In this document: one piece after another, positions 18,161 to 25,810 of the stretch | Layout of the letters: the number at the start of each line of letters is the position of its first letter | Position numbering within the stretch: the stretch's first letter is position 1 | Assembly: GCF_017515565.1 (NCBI RefSeq) | Contig: NZ_JAFWFN010000083.1 | Coordinates: 1 to 64,000 of the forward strand | Length of the DNA stretch: 64,000 nucleotides | Reading direction: 5' to 3' | Origin: Halomonas sp. | GTDB lineage: Bacteria > Pseudomonadota > Gammaproteobacteria > Pseudomonadales > Halomonadaceae | Program-made: the position numbers and the translations under genes | The notes under the pieces: generated by a model | The model's database searches: none | What the model was told of the DNA's origin: nothing | What the model saw: only the letters and a program-made list of their open reading frames with translations

Positions 18161-18270
18161 TTCAGGGCATTTGACTGGCAGTGCCTGCTTCCCACCAAAA
18201 CGCCAGGAAGATCACTTTTTTGCACGTAGCCGTTCCCACTATCGTTACGGATAGACCAGCAAATGGGTCT

Positions 18271-18472
18271 GGTACACAAATCCCAAGCCTCGGAGTTCCT
18301 GCACACCGCCCTACTGCTACCGCCTACGCTGAACCCTATTCTCACCCGCGAGCTGGTCTACACCGGCATCACCCGCGCCCGCGATTGGCTCACGCTGGTG
18401 GAGGCCAAACGCGGGGTGTTGAATGAGGCGGTGGTGAGGGAGGTGGTTAGGGTTAGTGGGGTTGGGAGTTGA
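18271..18472 (+). pseudogene. Second, truncated copy of the recD 3' end
   Basis: The last 67 codons of recD recur here in frame (VHKSQASEFLHTALLLPPT, then LVYTGITRAR and RGVLNEAV) with about 90% nucleotide identity by eye to 11505-11709 and a different stop codon. No start or upstream recD sequence accompanies it. It marks the right edge of the inserted lasso block. The 110 nt between the cyclase stop and this copy show no recognisable feature. Confidence 0.9.
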
Positions 18473-18510
18473 TTGAAACCGACACCAGCGGCTATGGTCG
18501 TGTCAGATTT

Positions 18511-18550
18511 CGGCCAGGAGCTGCCTTTTAGTCGTCTCTAATATAATGCC
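18511..18550 (+). repeat. Dispersed repeat copy A
   Basis: A 40-nt segment starting CGGCCAGGAGCTGCCTTTTAG and ending ATATAATGCC is shared, with changes, by three other intergenic places in this window (21007, 25715 and 39569). Here the preceding hairpin seen in the fuller copies is missing. It lies just right of the recD 3' duplication. Confidence 0.6.
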
Positions 18551-18612
18551 CGCAATAAGCGGTGCGAGGAACGAGCGCCCAGCGACCGTAGGGAGCGAAT
18601 TTAATTGTTTTG

Positions 18613-19230
18613 TTATGAATTCTCATTTTCTATCCAGACACAGAAATCGGTGATCTCTTTCAGGTCAGGAAATTCACCGTCTTTTGGCCCCCACCATCCC
18701 AAGGAGTCTCGATAGAGATAGTAAATATATTTATGGTACTTGTCGTAAAACTGAGTGAGACTGAGTTTAGATGATCTTTCATAGGCGACATGCCCACAGA
18801 CCTTGTTCCGATACTCTCGAAAGTCCTTTGCAAATTCCTCAGGCACCTTTACATCATAAAAACCTATGTCGTTTACCCAGTCAGGCGCGCGGCCATCTTT
18901 AATGGCATCACGATATTGATCCATCACGCGCTGCGCGTGATGCATGATGTAACTGTCAATTATAAGGGTTCGTTCCTCACCTTTCTTGTTCGTAAGTTTT
19001 GTGTTGCCCGAATCACGAGCATTACACCCCAAAATAAACTCGTACAAGTGATGCACGAAGCCTGAATACGCATTATAGGCTCGATAAGAAACCTCTCGGT
19101 TACGCCCTTTCATAATCATGATGGTGGCGTAATGGGTGAACCGCCGAAACTCGTCATGACACCTGAAAATTTCATGGGTCAAAGCAGTGCAGTGATCGGA
19201 ATCGATAATGCCGCCTACCTCAAACTTCAT
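18613..19230 (-). CDS. HEPN-motif protein, probable RNase-type accessory protein
   Basis: I do not recognise the family by name. The 205-residue product is mostly helical and contains R141-N-K-V-C-G-H147, an Rx4-6H motif with Asn after Arg as in HEPN ribonucleases, followed by an aromatic-rich helix (FYDKYHKYIYYLY). HEPN proteins are common in toxin-antitoxin, abortive-infection and other defence systems. The start at 19230 follows AGGGG; an in-frame Met six codons upstream is less likely. The gene is AT-richer than the core and lies 71 nt downstream of the nuclease-like gene on the same strand, so the two may work together. Function is inferred. Confidence 0.6.
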   Translation of the reverse strand: MKFEVGGIIDSDHCTALTHEIFRCHDEFRRFTHYATIMIMKGRNREVSYRAYNAYSGFVHHLYEFILGCNARDSGNTKLTNKKGEERTLIIDSYIMHHAQRVMDQYRDAIKDGRAPDWVNDIGFYDVKVPEEFAKDFREYRNKVCGHVAYERSSKLSLTQFYDKYHKYIYYLYRDSLGWWGPKDGEFPDLKEITDFCVWIENENS

Positions 19231-19301
19231 AACTACCCCTTGATGCATGACGCTGAAGGAAGCGGCCTGTCTTCTGCGTCCGTCTTCCGTGACTTGTTAA
19301 A

Positions 19302-20795
19302 TCATTTTCGACTCCGATTCTTCCTCCTAGCGTGCTTCTGTCTTTTGCTTTCCGTTTTTCGCTTATTGTCTTCAGTTTTGCCCATCAGCCGATTGCCGGG
19401 ATCTTTTTCTTCAACTGGAAATTGATAGTTTTTTTTATTTTGTTCTTTAACATTACCTTCTTTAAATAGGCCAAGTTTTTCCCGCATTTCCTGAGCTTCC
19501 GCGTAGTCATCTTCGGACCATTCGCTTGTATCAATGTAGATCATATCTTCACTGCCCCCATTAGGGCTTGGGGGATCAGTAGCTATTCCAACTACTATAC
19601 TTCTCTCTCGCTTGAGAAGCTTTGCAGACTTACAATAAGCGAGCAAAAGACTCGCTCGAAACTCCCGGTATTGCTGGTAGGACTCGAAGTATTCGGAGAT
19701 CGGCGTCACCAACCACACATACATAGTTTCAGGATTGGTGGGCGATAATAAGAGGCGAACACCCTTTTGATCTGTTTTTAGTGACTTCACTTTTTCCTGT
19801 ATGGCATCTGCAAGGATTCTTCGCCCCAACCTTGATTCGGAGGCGAATTCTCGAATTCCCATAGTAACGGAGCTAAAGTCATCAGCGTTGCTGAAATGCC
19901 AAGTATTATCTCGTGCGTGATTGCCAAAGTATTCGATCAATCTGTCAATAAAATAGGAAGAAACGTCGAGTTCCTTGCCTCTTTTGTATTGCGGTAAAGA
20001 TCTAATGCTGTCGTAGAGCCCTTCTTGCACAACGACAAAGTCGGCATCGTTAACATAAAACCCAGGATCGCGATCCTTGTTTGATTCTAACAGGTAATAA
20101 CCGAGAAGCTCTTCTTCACCTGCTGATATGCCTAAACGGCCAGATGAAACGAACGTTTCCTTACTGGAAAGGTAGGTGGTGAAGTCATGGACTGTATCAA
20201 GCTCTCGCATTAGAACATCAAGTGCAACATCATCAAGAACATGGACGAAGCCCTTATCGGGATTGACCGTCCCCCACTGGAAAGGAGTTTTCTCCATTTC
20301 CTTCCCAACTATTTTCGGGTTCAGCATTAATGAGCCGGATCCAGAAGCGTGTTCTTTAAATCTCTCTGTAGCATTCCTCGCGACCAAAATCCGATGTATC
20401 TTTATTTTACTAATTGAAGGAAATGTAAGAGGAAAAGGCTGACTACACTTTCGATCTAAAAATATTCGGTCGGCGTGTTCTCGAATAAACTTTTCGGCGC
20501 CGTAAACTTGCGGGGCTGATTTTAAGACTGCCCTTCTGACCCACCGTCCCCAATCCACGTTCAAGTCACCAGTGTCCTTAAACGCAATATCTTTATCCGA
20601 AAAGATGATGACGTGTTCTTTGAACACCACAAGAAGATCACACAGTTCTTTTCCATCACCATGCTCGGTTTTCTTTCCTTCATCTGTGTATAGATTTACG
20701 AAACACCAAGGACTTAGGAATGTATTTTTACCCAACCAAGCAAGATAGCGCTCTGATGCTGTCACTCCCTTTTCTTCTTTCTGCTCCGTACTCAT
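19302..20795 (-). CDS. Large hypothetical protein with PD-(D/E)xK-like nuclease signature
   Basis: Near the N-terminus the 497-residue product has E50, then D53 in LCDLLVVF, then IIFSDK with D67 and K68. That spacing fits an E...D...(D/E)xK restriction-endonuclease-like core. The middle is unassigned. The C-terminus is a long, highly basic tail (KRKTESKRQKHARRKNRSRK), suggesting nucleic-acid contact. Start choice is between two adjacent ATGs (20798 and 20795) behind AAGAAGGG. With the downstream HEPN-motif gene it makes a plausible two-gene defence module. No helicase or ATPase motif is present. Family name unknown to me. Confidence 0.55.
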   Translation of the reverse strand: MSTEQKEEKGVTASERYLAWLGKNTFLSPWCFVNLYTDEGKKTEHGDGKELCDLLVVFKEHVIIFSDKDIAFKDTGDLNVDWGRWVRRAVLKSAPQVYGAEKFIREHADRIFLDRKCSQPFPLTFPSISKIKIHRILVARNATERFKEHASGSGSLMLNPKIVGKEMEKTPFQWGTVNPDKGFVHVLDDVALDVLMRELDTVHDFTTYLSSKETFVSSGRLGISAGEEELLGYYLLESNKDRDPGFYVNDADFVVVQEGLYDSIRSLPQYKRGKELDVSSYFIDRLIEYFGNHARDNTWHFSNADDFSSVTMGIREFASESRLGRRILADAIQEKVKSLKTDQKGVRLLLSPTNPETMYVWLVTPISEYFESYQQYREFRASLLLAYCKSAKLLKRERSIVVGIATDPPSPNGGSEDMIYIDTSEWSEDDYAEAQEMREKLGLFKEGNVKEQNKKNYQFPVEEKDPGNRLMGKTEDNKRKTESKRQKHARRKNRSRK

Positions 20796-21006
20796 CATAT
20801 CCCTTCTTTTAACAGGTATTAGACTGACCACCTTATGATTGGATATACGCGCCACACGTTTATTCCACAAATGAAGCCTAAAAATTCAACTATAAGTTAT
20901 TAATATTTATAATTAGGCCGCACATCTAAAGTGCCGTGCCTACCGCATTCTCTAAAATGACCGCTTTGGGTCGATAGTACCTGTGGCATGCCGAGTGATC
21001 CTGCTT

Positions 21007-21044
21007 CGGCCAAGAGCGGTATTTTAGGTGATTCTGATGTAATG
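21007..21044 (+). repeat. Dispersed repeat copy D
   Basis: The segment begins CGGCCAAGAGCGGTATTTTAG and continues to CTGATGTAATG, like the copies at 18511, 25715 and 39569. Just upstream, at 20955-20977, lies TGACCGCTTTGGGTCGA; a similar short motif recurs at 21604-21622. The 308-nt gap 20799-21106 otherwise holds only the promoter of the nuclease-like gene and a GC-rich hairpin near 21054-21085. Confidence 0.55.
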
Positions 21045-21106
21045 TTTAGCGTAACCGGCCGGCTTTGGAGCGCCGGCGAAAAAGCCGATCCACGTTGACG
21101 TTTTTG

Positions 21107-21430
21107 TCAGCAGGAGATTTCTCCGTATTCTTCAGAATACATGTAGACGGTGCATCTACGCTCCAAGAGCCTGAAATCACGACCGCTACAATCTAGCTCT
21201 CCGTGCTCTCGATCGTAAAAATAAACTTCACATGCTCTCTGTACTGGCCGGAGATTCCGCCGACTACATTCGACCTCTCCGTAAGACTCATCGTACTTAA
21301 AGACTTCGCAGTAGCGGCCCACATCTCTTAGGCTAAAGCCGTAGCCTTCAATTGTCTGTGCCGCCACCGCAAAAGGCAATATGGTTGATATGACTACGAT
21401 TGCAATTGAAGTGCCTAATCTCGGCTTCAT
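21107..21430 (-). CDS. Secreted protein of three exact 26-residue Cys-hairpin repeats
   Basis: The 107-residue product has a signal peptide (MKPRLGTSIAIVVISTILPF, likely cut near AVAA-Q25). The mature part is made of three units of identical length: C41-C55, C67-C81 and C93-C107, each of form C(E/T)Vxx-Y-xxxx-GExxC, joined by 11-residue basic linkers (SRRNLRPVQRA, SGRDFRLLERR). The periodicity is exactly 26 residues and the chain ends on the last Cys. Three disulfide-closed hairpins in the periplasm or outside are likely. I do not recognise the family. The ribosome site AGGATGGA precedes the ATG. Confidence 0.7.
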   Translation of the reverse strand: MKPRLGTSIAIVVISTILPFAVAAQTIEGYGFSLRDVGRYCEVFKYDESYGEVECSRRNLRPVQRACEVYFYDREHGELDCSGRDFRLLERRCTVYMYSEEYGEISC

Positions 21431-21636
21431 ACTTCCATCCTGCTAACAGTTATTAGACGGCGCGCTCTATGATTGAATGAACGTGCTGGCATTTTACTCC
21501 AGCAAATGCAGCCCGGCGCATTCTCCCAAGCCTATGAATCTTTAGATATTAATTTACACTAGACATGTATAGCCAAAATTCGCGCTCCTGCTGCATTTCT
21601 AAAAATGTCCGCTCAGGGTCGAAAGGCGTCATTCGC

Positions 21637-22011
21637 TCAATTCCTCATAAAACGCCACTCTGCCCGCTATAGTTGCCATACCACCAATCGGTTGCTCATT
21701 GTTCCAGCAATGTCCTGACAGTTACCCAGCGAGAAAGTCACCGTATGCCCTTTAAAGGGGCAATAAGTGGTGGTTTCTTAAACGGTGAGTGAGTCCATCC
21801 GCACATCTTCACGTGGGAAGTAGTGAGGCGGCGGGTAGCCACATTCGCGGAGTTCAAGCATGTTGGTGCTTTTTATAGTTTCCACCAGCAGAGTGCCATT
21901 AACCTGCACTTACATGCGCTGCTTGGTAGAGTGAACGTTATGCGGGCATCCTGCATTGTAAATTCCCTGCGGCGTTTTTTGCTCTAATACGTCGAGACTA
22001 GCAGTAAACAT
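21637..22011 (-). pseudogene. Broken DUF427-family gene
   Basis: Read on the minus strand from the ATG at 22011, the frame gives a DUF427 domain: VQVNGTLLVETIKSTNMLEL, ECGYPPPHYFPREDVRMDSL and TTTYCPFKGHTVTFSLG. It is interrupted by three in-frame stops (TAA before VQVNG, TAA after DSLTV, TAG near the end). The C-terminal part is diverged. DUF427 proteins have no firmly established role. The gene is clearly inactive. Confidence 0.75.
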
Positions 22012-22058
22012 AAGTTAAGCCTACCTCGGGAGCTTAGTTTTTAGTCGACAACTGATTC

Positions 22059-22407
22059 TTAGTAATGAGGGTAAGTCATCACTTCCACGCTACCGCTTTT
22101 AGCATTGTGGTTAATGTGGCACAGCACTAAGCTGGGCTGCGTGCCGTTAGCCTTAACGGTTAGCTCGCCTGCTGCGTTCCAGCCGCCGCCATTGCCGCAG
22201 GTTTACCAGCCGCTTGGGGAGATCAGTGCACTAGCCAGGTAAACATCCGCTTGTTGGGCTGCGGCGATGGCTGAGTGGCTGGGGTGGGTGAAGTCGGCGC
22301 AAATGGCTAGCGCTATGCGGGAGCCGTTTACTTTCAAGTGATCCGCCAACTGCTGCACCGTTATGCCGTCGGCTAGCGCTTCCCCTTGCTGGGCGCACAG
22401 GGGACTT
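22059..22407 (-). pseudogene. Nitrilase-superfamily (carbon-nitrogen hydrolase) fragment
   Basis: The minus-strand frame reads IALAICADFTHPSHSAIAAA, then ADVYLASALISPSGW, an in-frame TAA at 22203-22205, then GGGWNAAGELTVKANG and a natural end MTYPHY-stop. This matches the C-terminal half of carbon-nitrogen hydrolases around the catalytic Cys (AICAD). The N-terminal half is missing. With the neighbouring DUF427 relic it makes a stretch of decayed genes from 21.6 to 22.4 kb. Confidence 0.7.
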
Positions 22408-22417
22408 TCACCCCCAG

Positions 22418-22460
22418 CACAACCAAGACGCCCCCGGAGTGCCGGGGGGCGTTGGTGTTG
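22418..22460 (-). terminator. GC-rich terminator hairpin
   Basis: The stem ACGCCCCCGG/CCGGGGGGCGT (about 22428-22452), flanked by further pairing AACCAA/TTGGTGTTG, lies 26 nt past the stop of the dioxygenase gene on the minus strand. It should end that transcript. Confidence 0.7.
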
Positions 22461-22485
22461 CTAGGTTCTCAATTTACCGAAAGTG

Positions 22486-23280
22486 TCAGTAGCTCTCATT
22501 GAGGACCGCTTCCGGGAAGTGGCGACGCAACATCCGGTTCTGGAAGTCGTCCACGAAGCGGCTGTTGATGATGATGATGAACCGCTCAAAGGGTGCCTCG
22601 CTTTCGAGCTGTTCGATCCCGTCGACACTGTGAAATAGCCGGTCATCGCGCAGATGAAGGATATCACCCGGGTTCAGGGTGATATCGACCAAGGGTTGCG
22701 CGCCAGCCTTGTCTGCGTAGAGGTGATTTTCGGCGCCTGCCACGTTTTCCCGATTGAGGACCAGAATGCTTAGGGCCTTGCAACCATCGGCATGAATTCC
22801 CTGTCCCTGAAGGGGGTCGATGCTGCCTTCTCCGCGAACCCCGGTGATCTGCATCAAAATGGGTTCGTGCGCACCGATACTCCACATCCTTGCCCAGGCG
22901 CTAACGAAGGCCTTCACATCGGGGCGTGCCATGAATTCCCGAGTCAGCGGATCATAGTACCGTAGGCGATCCGCCATGCTTTCCGCGTCGTTGAAGGCAC
23001 CCCCCTGGGCCATGGGGCATTGGCCCATATCCTCGACATCTCCCTGATCATTCAGGGCGAGCCATGACATCCGCTTCCATCGCTGGTTCACATAGGGATC
23101 GCGCGGCAGGTCAGCGGCAAACCCCTGCCAGGCGGTCAGATCGATTCGCTCCCGAATATCGGTTTTCGCCCAATCCTGATGCCTCAGCGCATCGGTCACT
23201 CCCGGATTCCAATAATCGACGAGTGAATCAGCAGGCATGAAGGTGGGGGCGAAACCATGCTTGAGAGTATCGAGTTTCAT
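22486..23280 (-). CDS. Fe(II)/2-oxoglutarate dioxygenase, isoleucine-hydroxylase (IDO)-like
   Basis: The 264-residue product belongs to the 2OG-Fe_Oxy_2 family, whose characterised members hydroxylate free amino acids such as L-isoleucine. It has YVNQRWKRMSWL, GQCPMAQGGAFNDAESMADRLRYY, the iron ligands in GIHADGCKAL (HxD) and DRLFHSVDG (distal His), and the 2OG-binding Arg in FERFIIIINSRF. The start at 23280 follows AGGAG by 8 nt; the longer in-frame start at 23370 is unlikely. It stands alone, with its own terminator, and diverges from a PAS-GGDEF-EAL gene. The true substrate is not predictable. Confidence 0.82.
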   Translation of the reverse strand: MKLDTLKHGFAPTFMPADSLVDYWNPGVTDALRHQDWAKTDIRERIDLTAWQGFAADLPRDPYVNQRWKRMSWLALNDQGDVEDMGQCPMAQGGAFNDAESMADRLRYYDPLTREFMARPDVKAFVSAWARMWSIGAHEPILMQITGVRGEGSIDPLQGQGIHADGCKALSILVLNRENVAGAENHLYADKAGAQPLVDITLNPGDILHLRDDRLFHSVDGIEQLESEAPFERFIIIINSRFVDDFQNRMLRRHFPEAVLNESY

Positions 23281-23537
23281 GTTGGTATTCTCCTGTTTAC
23301 TGGGCGGAATTGCCCGGTGTGGCCGGTGTAAACACCCCGGCCAACAGGAGGAAAATGAGAAGAGTTGCAAGGATATGTCAAAGAAATGTACTTAAAAAGA
23401 GTGGTTTTGTTGAAAAAAGGATCAGACTATTAGTGACGCATATGGTTAGGTTATCTCCTACAATTAGGTGTAGGATAATTAAAACAAAATGCTTATTGTT
23501 GCCATTATGATGGCTCTTGACAGTGTTTTTTCTTTAA

Positions 23538-25415
23538 GTGGATTCCATGACTGCCAGCGATTCCCGACATCACAGAGCTCCGGAACGCCTGAAGGAGAAC
23601 CGCAGGAAGTTTTCCGGGGCGCTCGTATTGAAGATGTCAAAGACACCTTCAACGGATGGCATCGATTTGCAAGATGCCGGCAGGGAAGAAGTCGCGTTAG
23701 TACGCCGCCAGTATCTGGAGAGTGAGCAGCGATTCCGTGCCCTGCTGGAGAGTCTGCCGAAGGTGGCGGTCCAGGGGTATGATCGCGATCGGCGAGTGAT
23801 TTACTGGAATGAGGGCAGCACTCGTCTCTATGGCTATACCGCGGAAGAAGCCCAAGGTCAGTTACTGGAAGATCTAATCATTCCTGCTTTCATGCGTGAC
23901 GAGGTAATCCAGGCGCATGGTGCCTGGATCAAACATGGGATCGATATACCCGCCGATGAACTCGAACTCAAGCACAAAACCGGCGAACTGGTATCGGTGT
24001 TTTCGCAGCATCTGATGCTCAATGAGCATACCGACTCACCCTTGATGTTCTGCGTGGATGTCGATCTTTCTGACCAAAAGCGCGCCCACCGTGACCTGGA
24101 ATTCGCCACCCGCTTCGACAGGCTTACCCATCTACCTAACCGCCAGACCTTCGAAGTCGACCTGGACAGTCTGTTGGATTCCTGTCGACGCCAGGGTAAT
24201 GGCCTGGCAACCATCTACCTGGACATCGATCACTTCGTCGAGATCAATGATGCCCTTGGCTATGATCAGGGCGATCGCCTGCTCATTGAGCTGACTCAGC
24301 GACTGAGAGAATGCCAGCGAGTCACTGACCTGGTGTCCCGTGTCTCTAGCGATGAATTCGTGCTGGCCTTTCCCGGCGTGCACTTGGACCACGATGTCAG
24401 ACGGGTCGTTCGTCATGTCCAGAATGTCTTTCGGGAACCTTTCGTCCTGGATGGTCGGGAGCGTCAGGTCACGGCCTGCCTGGGTGTGGCACTCTTTCCC
24501 GAGAATGGTGAATCGTCACGCGAATTGATCCGTAATGCCGATGTTGCCAAGAATCGTGCCAAACTGGATGGTCGGGGTGCTGTACGTTTCTTCCAACAGA
24601 AGCTCCATGATGAACTGGTTCGCCAGGACTATATCTCGGCGCGACTCGAGGAAGCCCTGGATAACGGTGAATTCTCCCTCCACTACCAGCCTCAGGTCTC
24701 GCCGGCCAGTGGGCGAATAGAGAATCTCGAGGCCTTGTTACGCTGGCAGCCTGCCGAGGGCCCACCAATCTCGCCTGCCGAGTTTATCCCGCTGGCCGAG
24801 CGTTCCGGTGTGATCCATCGTCTGGGCGACTGGGTCATCGAAGAAGCTTGCCGCCAGCAGGTGGAATGGCGTGCCAAGGGTTTTCATGAGCACCGCATCG
24901 ACATCAATGTCTCGGGCCGTCAACTGGTGCGTCCCGATGCCCTGAAGAGCTTCGAAGACTCGCTGCAGCGACACGGCTTAGGCCCGCGGGATATCGGCAT
25001 CGAATTGACCGAGAATGTCCTGATCGAAGCCGACGAGACCCTACTCGAAGACCTGCGGCGCCTCTATCATCGCGGCATTCACATTGCTATCGACGACTTC
25101 GGGACCGGTTATTCCTCTCTGAGCTATCTCAAGCACTTTCCAGTCACCGCCCTGAAGATCGATCGCTCCTTCATCCACGACGCTCCCACACAGCCGAAGG
25201 ATAGAGCCATCCTGGAGGGTGCCATCTTCATCGGTCATCGGTTGGGATTGGAGGTGGTGGCCGAGGGCGTCGAGAACGCCGAACAGTTGTCATTGCTTCA
25301 CGAAATGCATTGCGACCTCATCCAGGGGTTCTTCTTCTACCGTCCGATGCCTGCCAAGGAAATCGACCGCCTGCTGGGCGGTTTCTTGCCTAGTCACGAA
25401 GGGCTGTCGCACTGA
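23538..25415 (+). CDS. PAS-GGDEF-EAL protein, probable c-di-GMP phosphodiesterase
   Basis: The 625-residue protein has a PAS domain (about 60-185), a GGDEF domain (about 190-355) whose signature is degenerate (VSSDEF in place of GGDEF), and a complete EAL domain (about 365-615) with ENLEALLRW, ELTENVL, DDFGTGYSSLSYL and KIDRSF. It is therefore expected to cleave rather than make c-di-GMP. No membrane segment is seen, so it is probably cytoplasmic. The start is uncertain: GTG 23538 and ATG 23547 lack clear ribosome sites, and an ATG at 23634 is also in frame. Confidence 0.88.
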   Translation: MDSMTASDSRHHRAPERLKENRRKFSGALVLKMSKTPSTDGIDLQDAGREEVALVRRQYLESEQRFRALLESLPKVAVQGYDRDRRVIYWNEGSTRLYGYTAEEAQGQLLEDLIIPAFMRDEVIQAHGAWIKHGIDIPADELELKHKTGELVSVFSQHLMLNEHTDSPLMFCVDVDLSDQKRAHRDLEFATRFDRLTHLPNRQTFEVDLDSLLDSCRRQGNGLATIYLDIDHFVEINDALGYDQGDRLLIELTQRLRECQRVTDLVSRVSSDEFVLAFPGVHLDHDVRRVVRHVQNVFREPFVLDGRERQVTACLGVALFPENGESSRELIRNADVAKNRAKLDGRGAVRFFQQKLHDELVRQDYISARLEEALDNGEFSLHYQPQVSPASGRIENLEALLRWQPAEGPPISPAEFIPLAERSGVIHRLGDWVIEEACRQQVEWRAKGFHEHRIDINVSGRQLVRPDALKSFEDSLQRHGLGPRDIGIELTENVLIEADETLLEDLRRLYHRGIHIAIDDFGTGYSSLSYLKHFPVTALKIDRSFIHDAPTQPKDRAILEGAIFIGHRLGLEVVAEGVENAEQLSLLHEMHCDLIQGFFFYRPMPAKEIDRLLGGFLPSHEGLSH

Positions 25416-25501
25416 GCCTCGTCGTGATTTGACGTACAATCCCCGGGGTTGTCATACCCTGGAAACCTTGTGAACGACCCCGATGCCCTTCGGTAATCCC
25501 C

Positions 25502-25660
25502 ATGAGCCATTGTGGTGCAGCAAAAACGCCTCGACCTGTCCAGTTCGAAATAACCGAGCAAACCCGTATTGCTCGTATCGTGAAAGCATGGGTCACCGAA
25601 ATAGGTTTAGATGCGTCCGTGTATGGCACGTACACGATGCGTCGTACCAAAGCGTCGTGA
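25502..25660 (+). pseudogene. Tyrosine recombinase remnant with internal deletion
   Basis: The short frame reads MSHCGAAKTPRPVQFEITEQ, then TRIARIVKAWV, then YGTYTMRRTKAS-stop. RPVQFEITEQTR and YGTHxMRRTKAS are two separate conserved blocks of a common proteobacterial integrase family. Here they are about 15 residues apart, whereas the full protein has a longer stretch between them, and the C-terminus with the catalytic Tyr is missing. It lies just left of dispersed repeat B and at the left edge of the catabolic island. Confidence 0.7.
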
Positions 25661-25675
25661 AGTGGTTATAGTTTA

Positions 25676-25754
25676 ATATGGACAAACAACGGCCTATTTT
25701 GGGCGGTCGTTGTCCGGCCAAGAGAGGTCTTTTAGGCAATACTGATATAATGCC
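25676..25754 (+). repeat. Dispersed repeat copy B (full form)
   Basis: The element consists of ATATGGACAAACAACGGCC, an inverted repeat (ACAACGGCC/GGTCGTTGT), then CGGCCAAGAG, TTTTAGG and CTGATATAATGCC. Copy C at 39530-39608 has the same layout over the same 79 nt. The two full copies enclose the whole catabolic island. Confidence 0.65.
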
Positions 25755-25755
25755 T

Positions 25756-25799
25756 TGCACAGCGGCGCAAAGGGCGGCCCTCCTTTGCGCCGCTGTGCA
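25756..25799. terminator. Perfect 18-bp hairpin downstream of the GlxA regulator gene
   Basis: The arm TGCACAGCGGCGCAAAGG (25756-25773) pairs exactly with 25782-25799 around an 8-nt loop. It abuts repeat B and lies 11 nt past the stop of the minus-strand regulator gene. It could end that transcript, although no long T run follows. Confidence 0.55.
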
Positions 25800-25810
25800 C
25801 AACATTAACT

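Larger units (their letters stand above)
11710..18270. mobile_element. Inserted quorum-sensing and lasso-peptide island at the recD 3' end
   Basis: The block between the recD stop and the second recD 3' copy at 18271 holds luxR, luxI and the four lasso genes and nothing else. It is visibly more AT-rich than recBCD. The repeat of a gene 3' end on the far side is what an insertion event, or homologous exchange with a related strain, would leave. I see no integrase, transposase or clean inverted ends inside the block, so the mechanism is unknown. The borders are inferred from the duplicated segment. Confidence 0.7.

Noticed and set aside
21637-22205. Read-through or recoding of TAA in the DUF427 and nitrilase frames
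   Set aside because: The stops are of mixed type (TAA, TAG), the C-terminal part of DUF427 is also diverged and the nitrilase lacks its N-terminal half. Decay explains all of this more simply.
25676-25810. Repeat B plus the 18-bp hairpin as an integron attC site
   Set aside because: The required RYYYAAC and GTTRRRY boxes are not placed at the ends of the hairpin, and no integron integrase or cassette array is seen.
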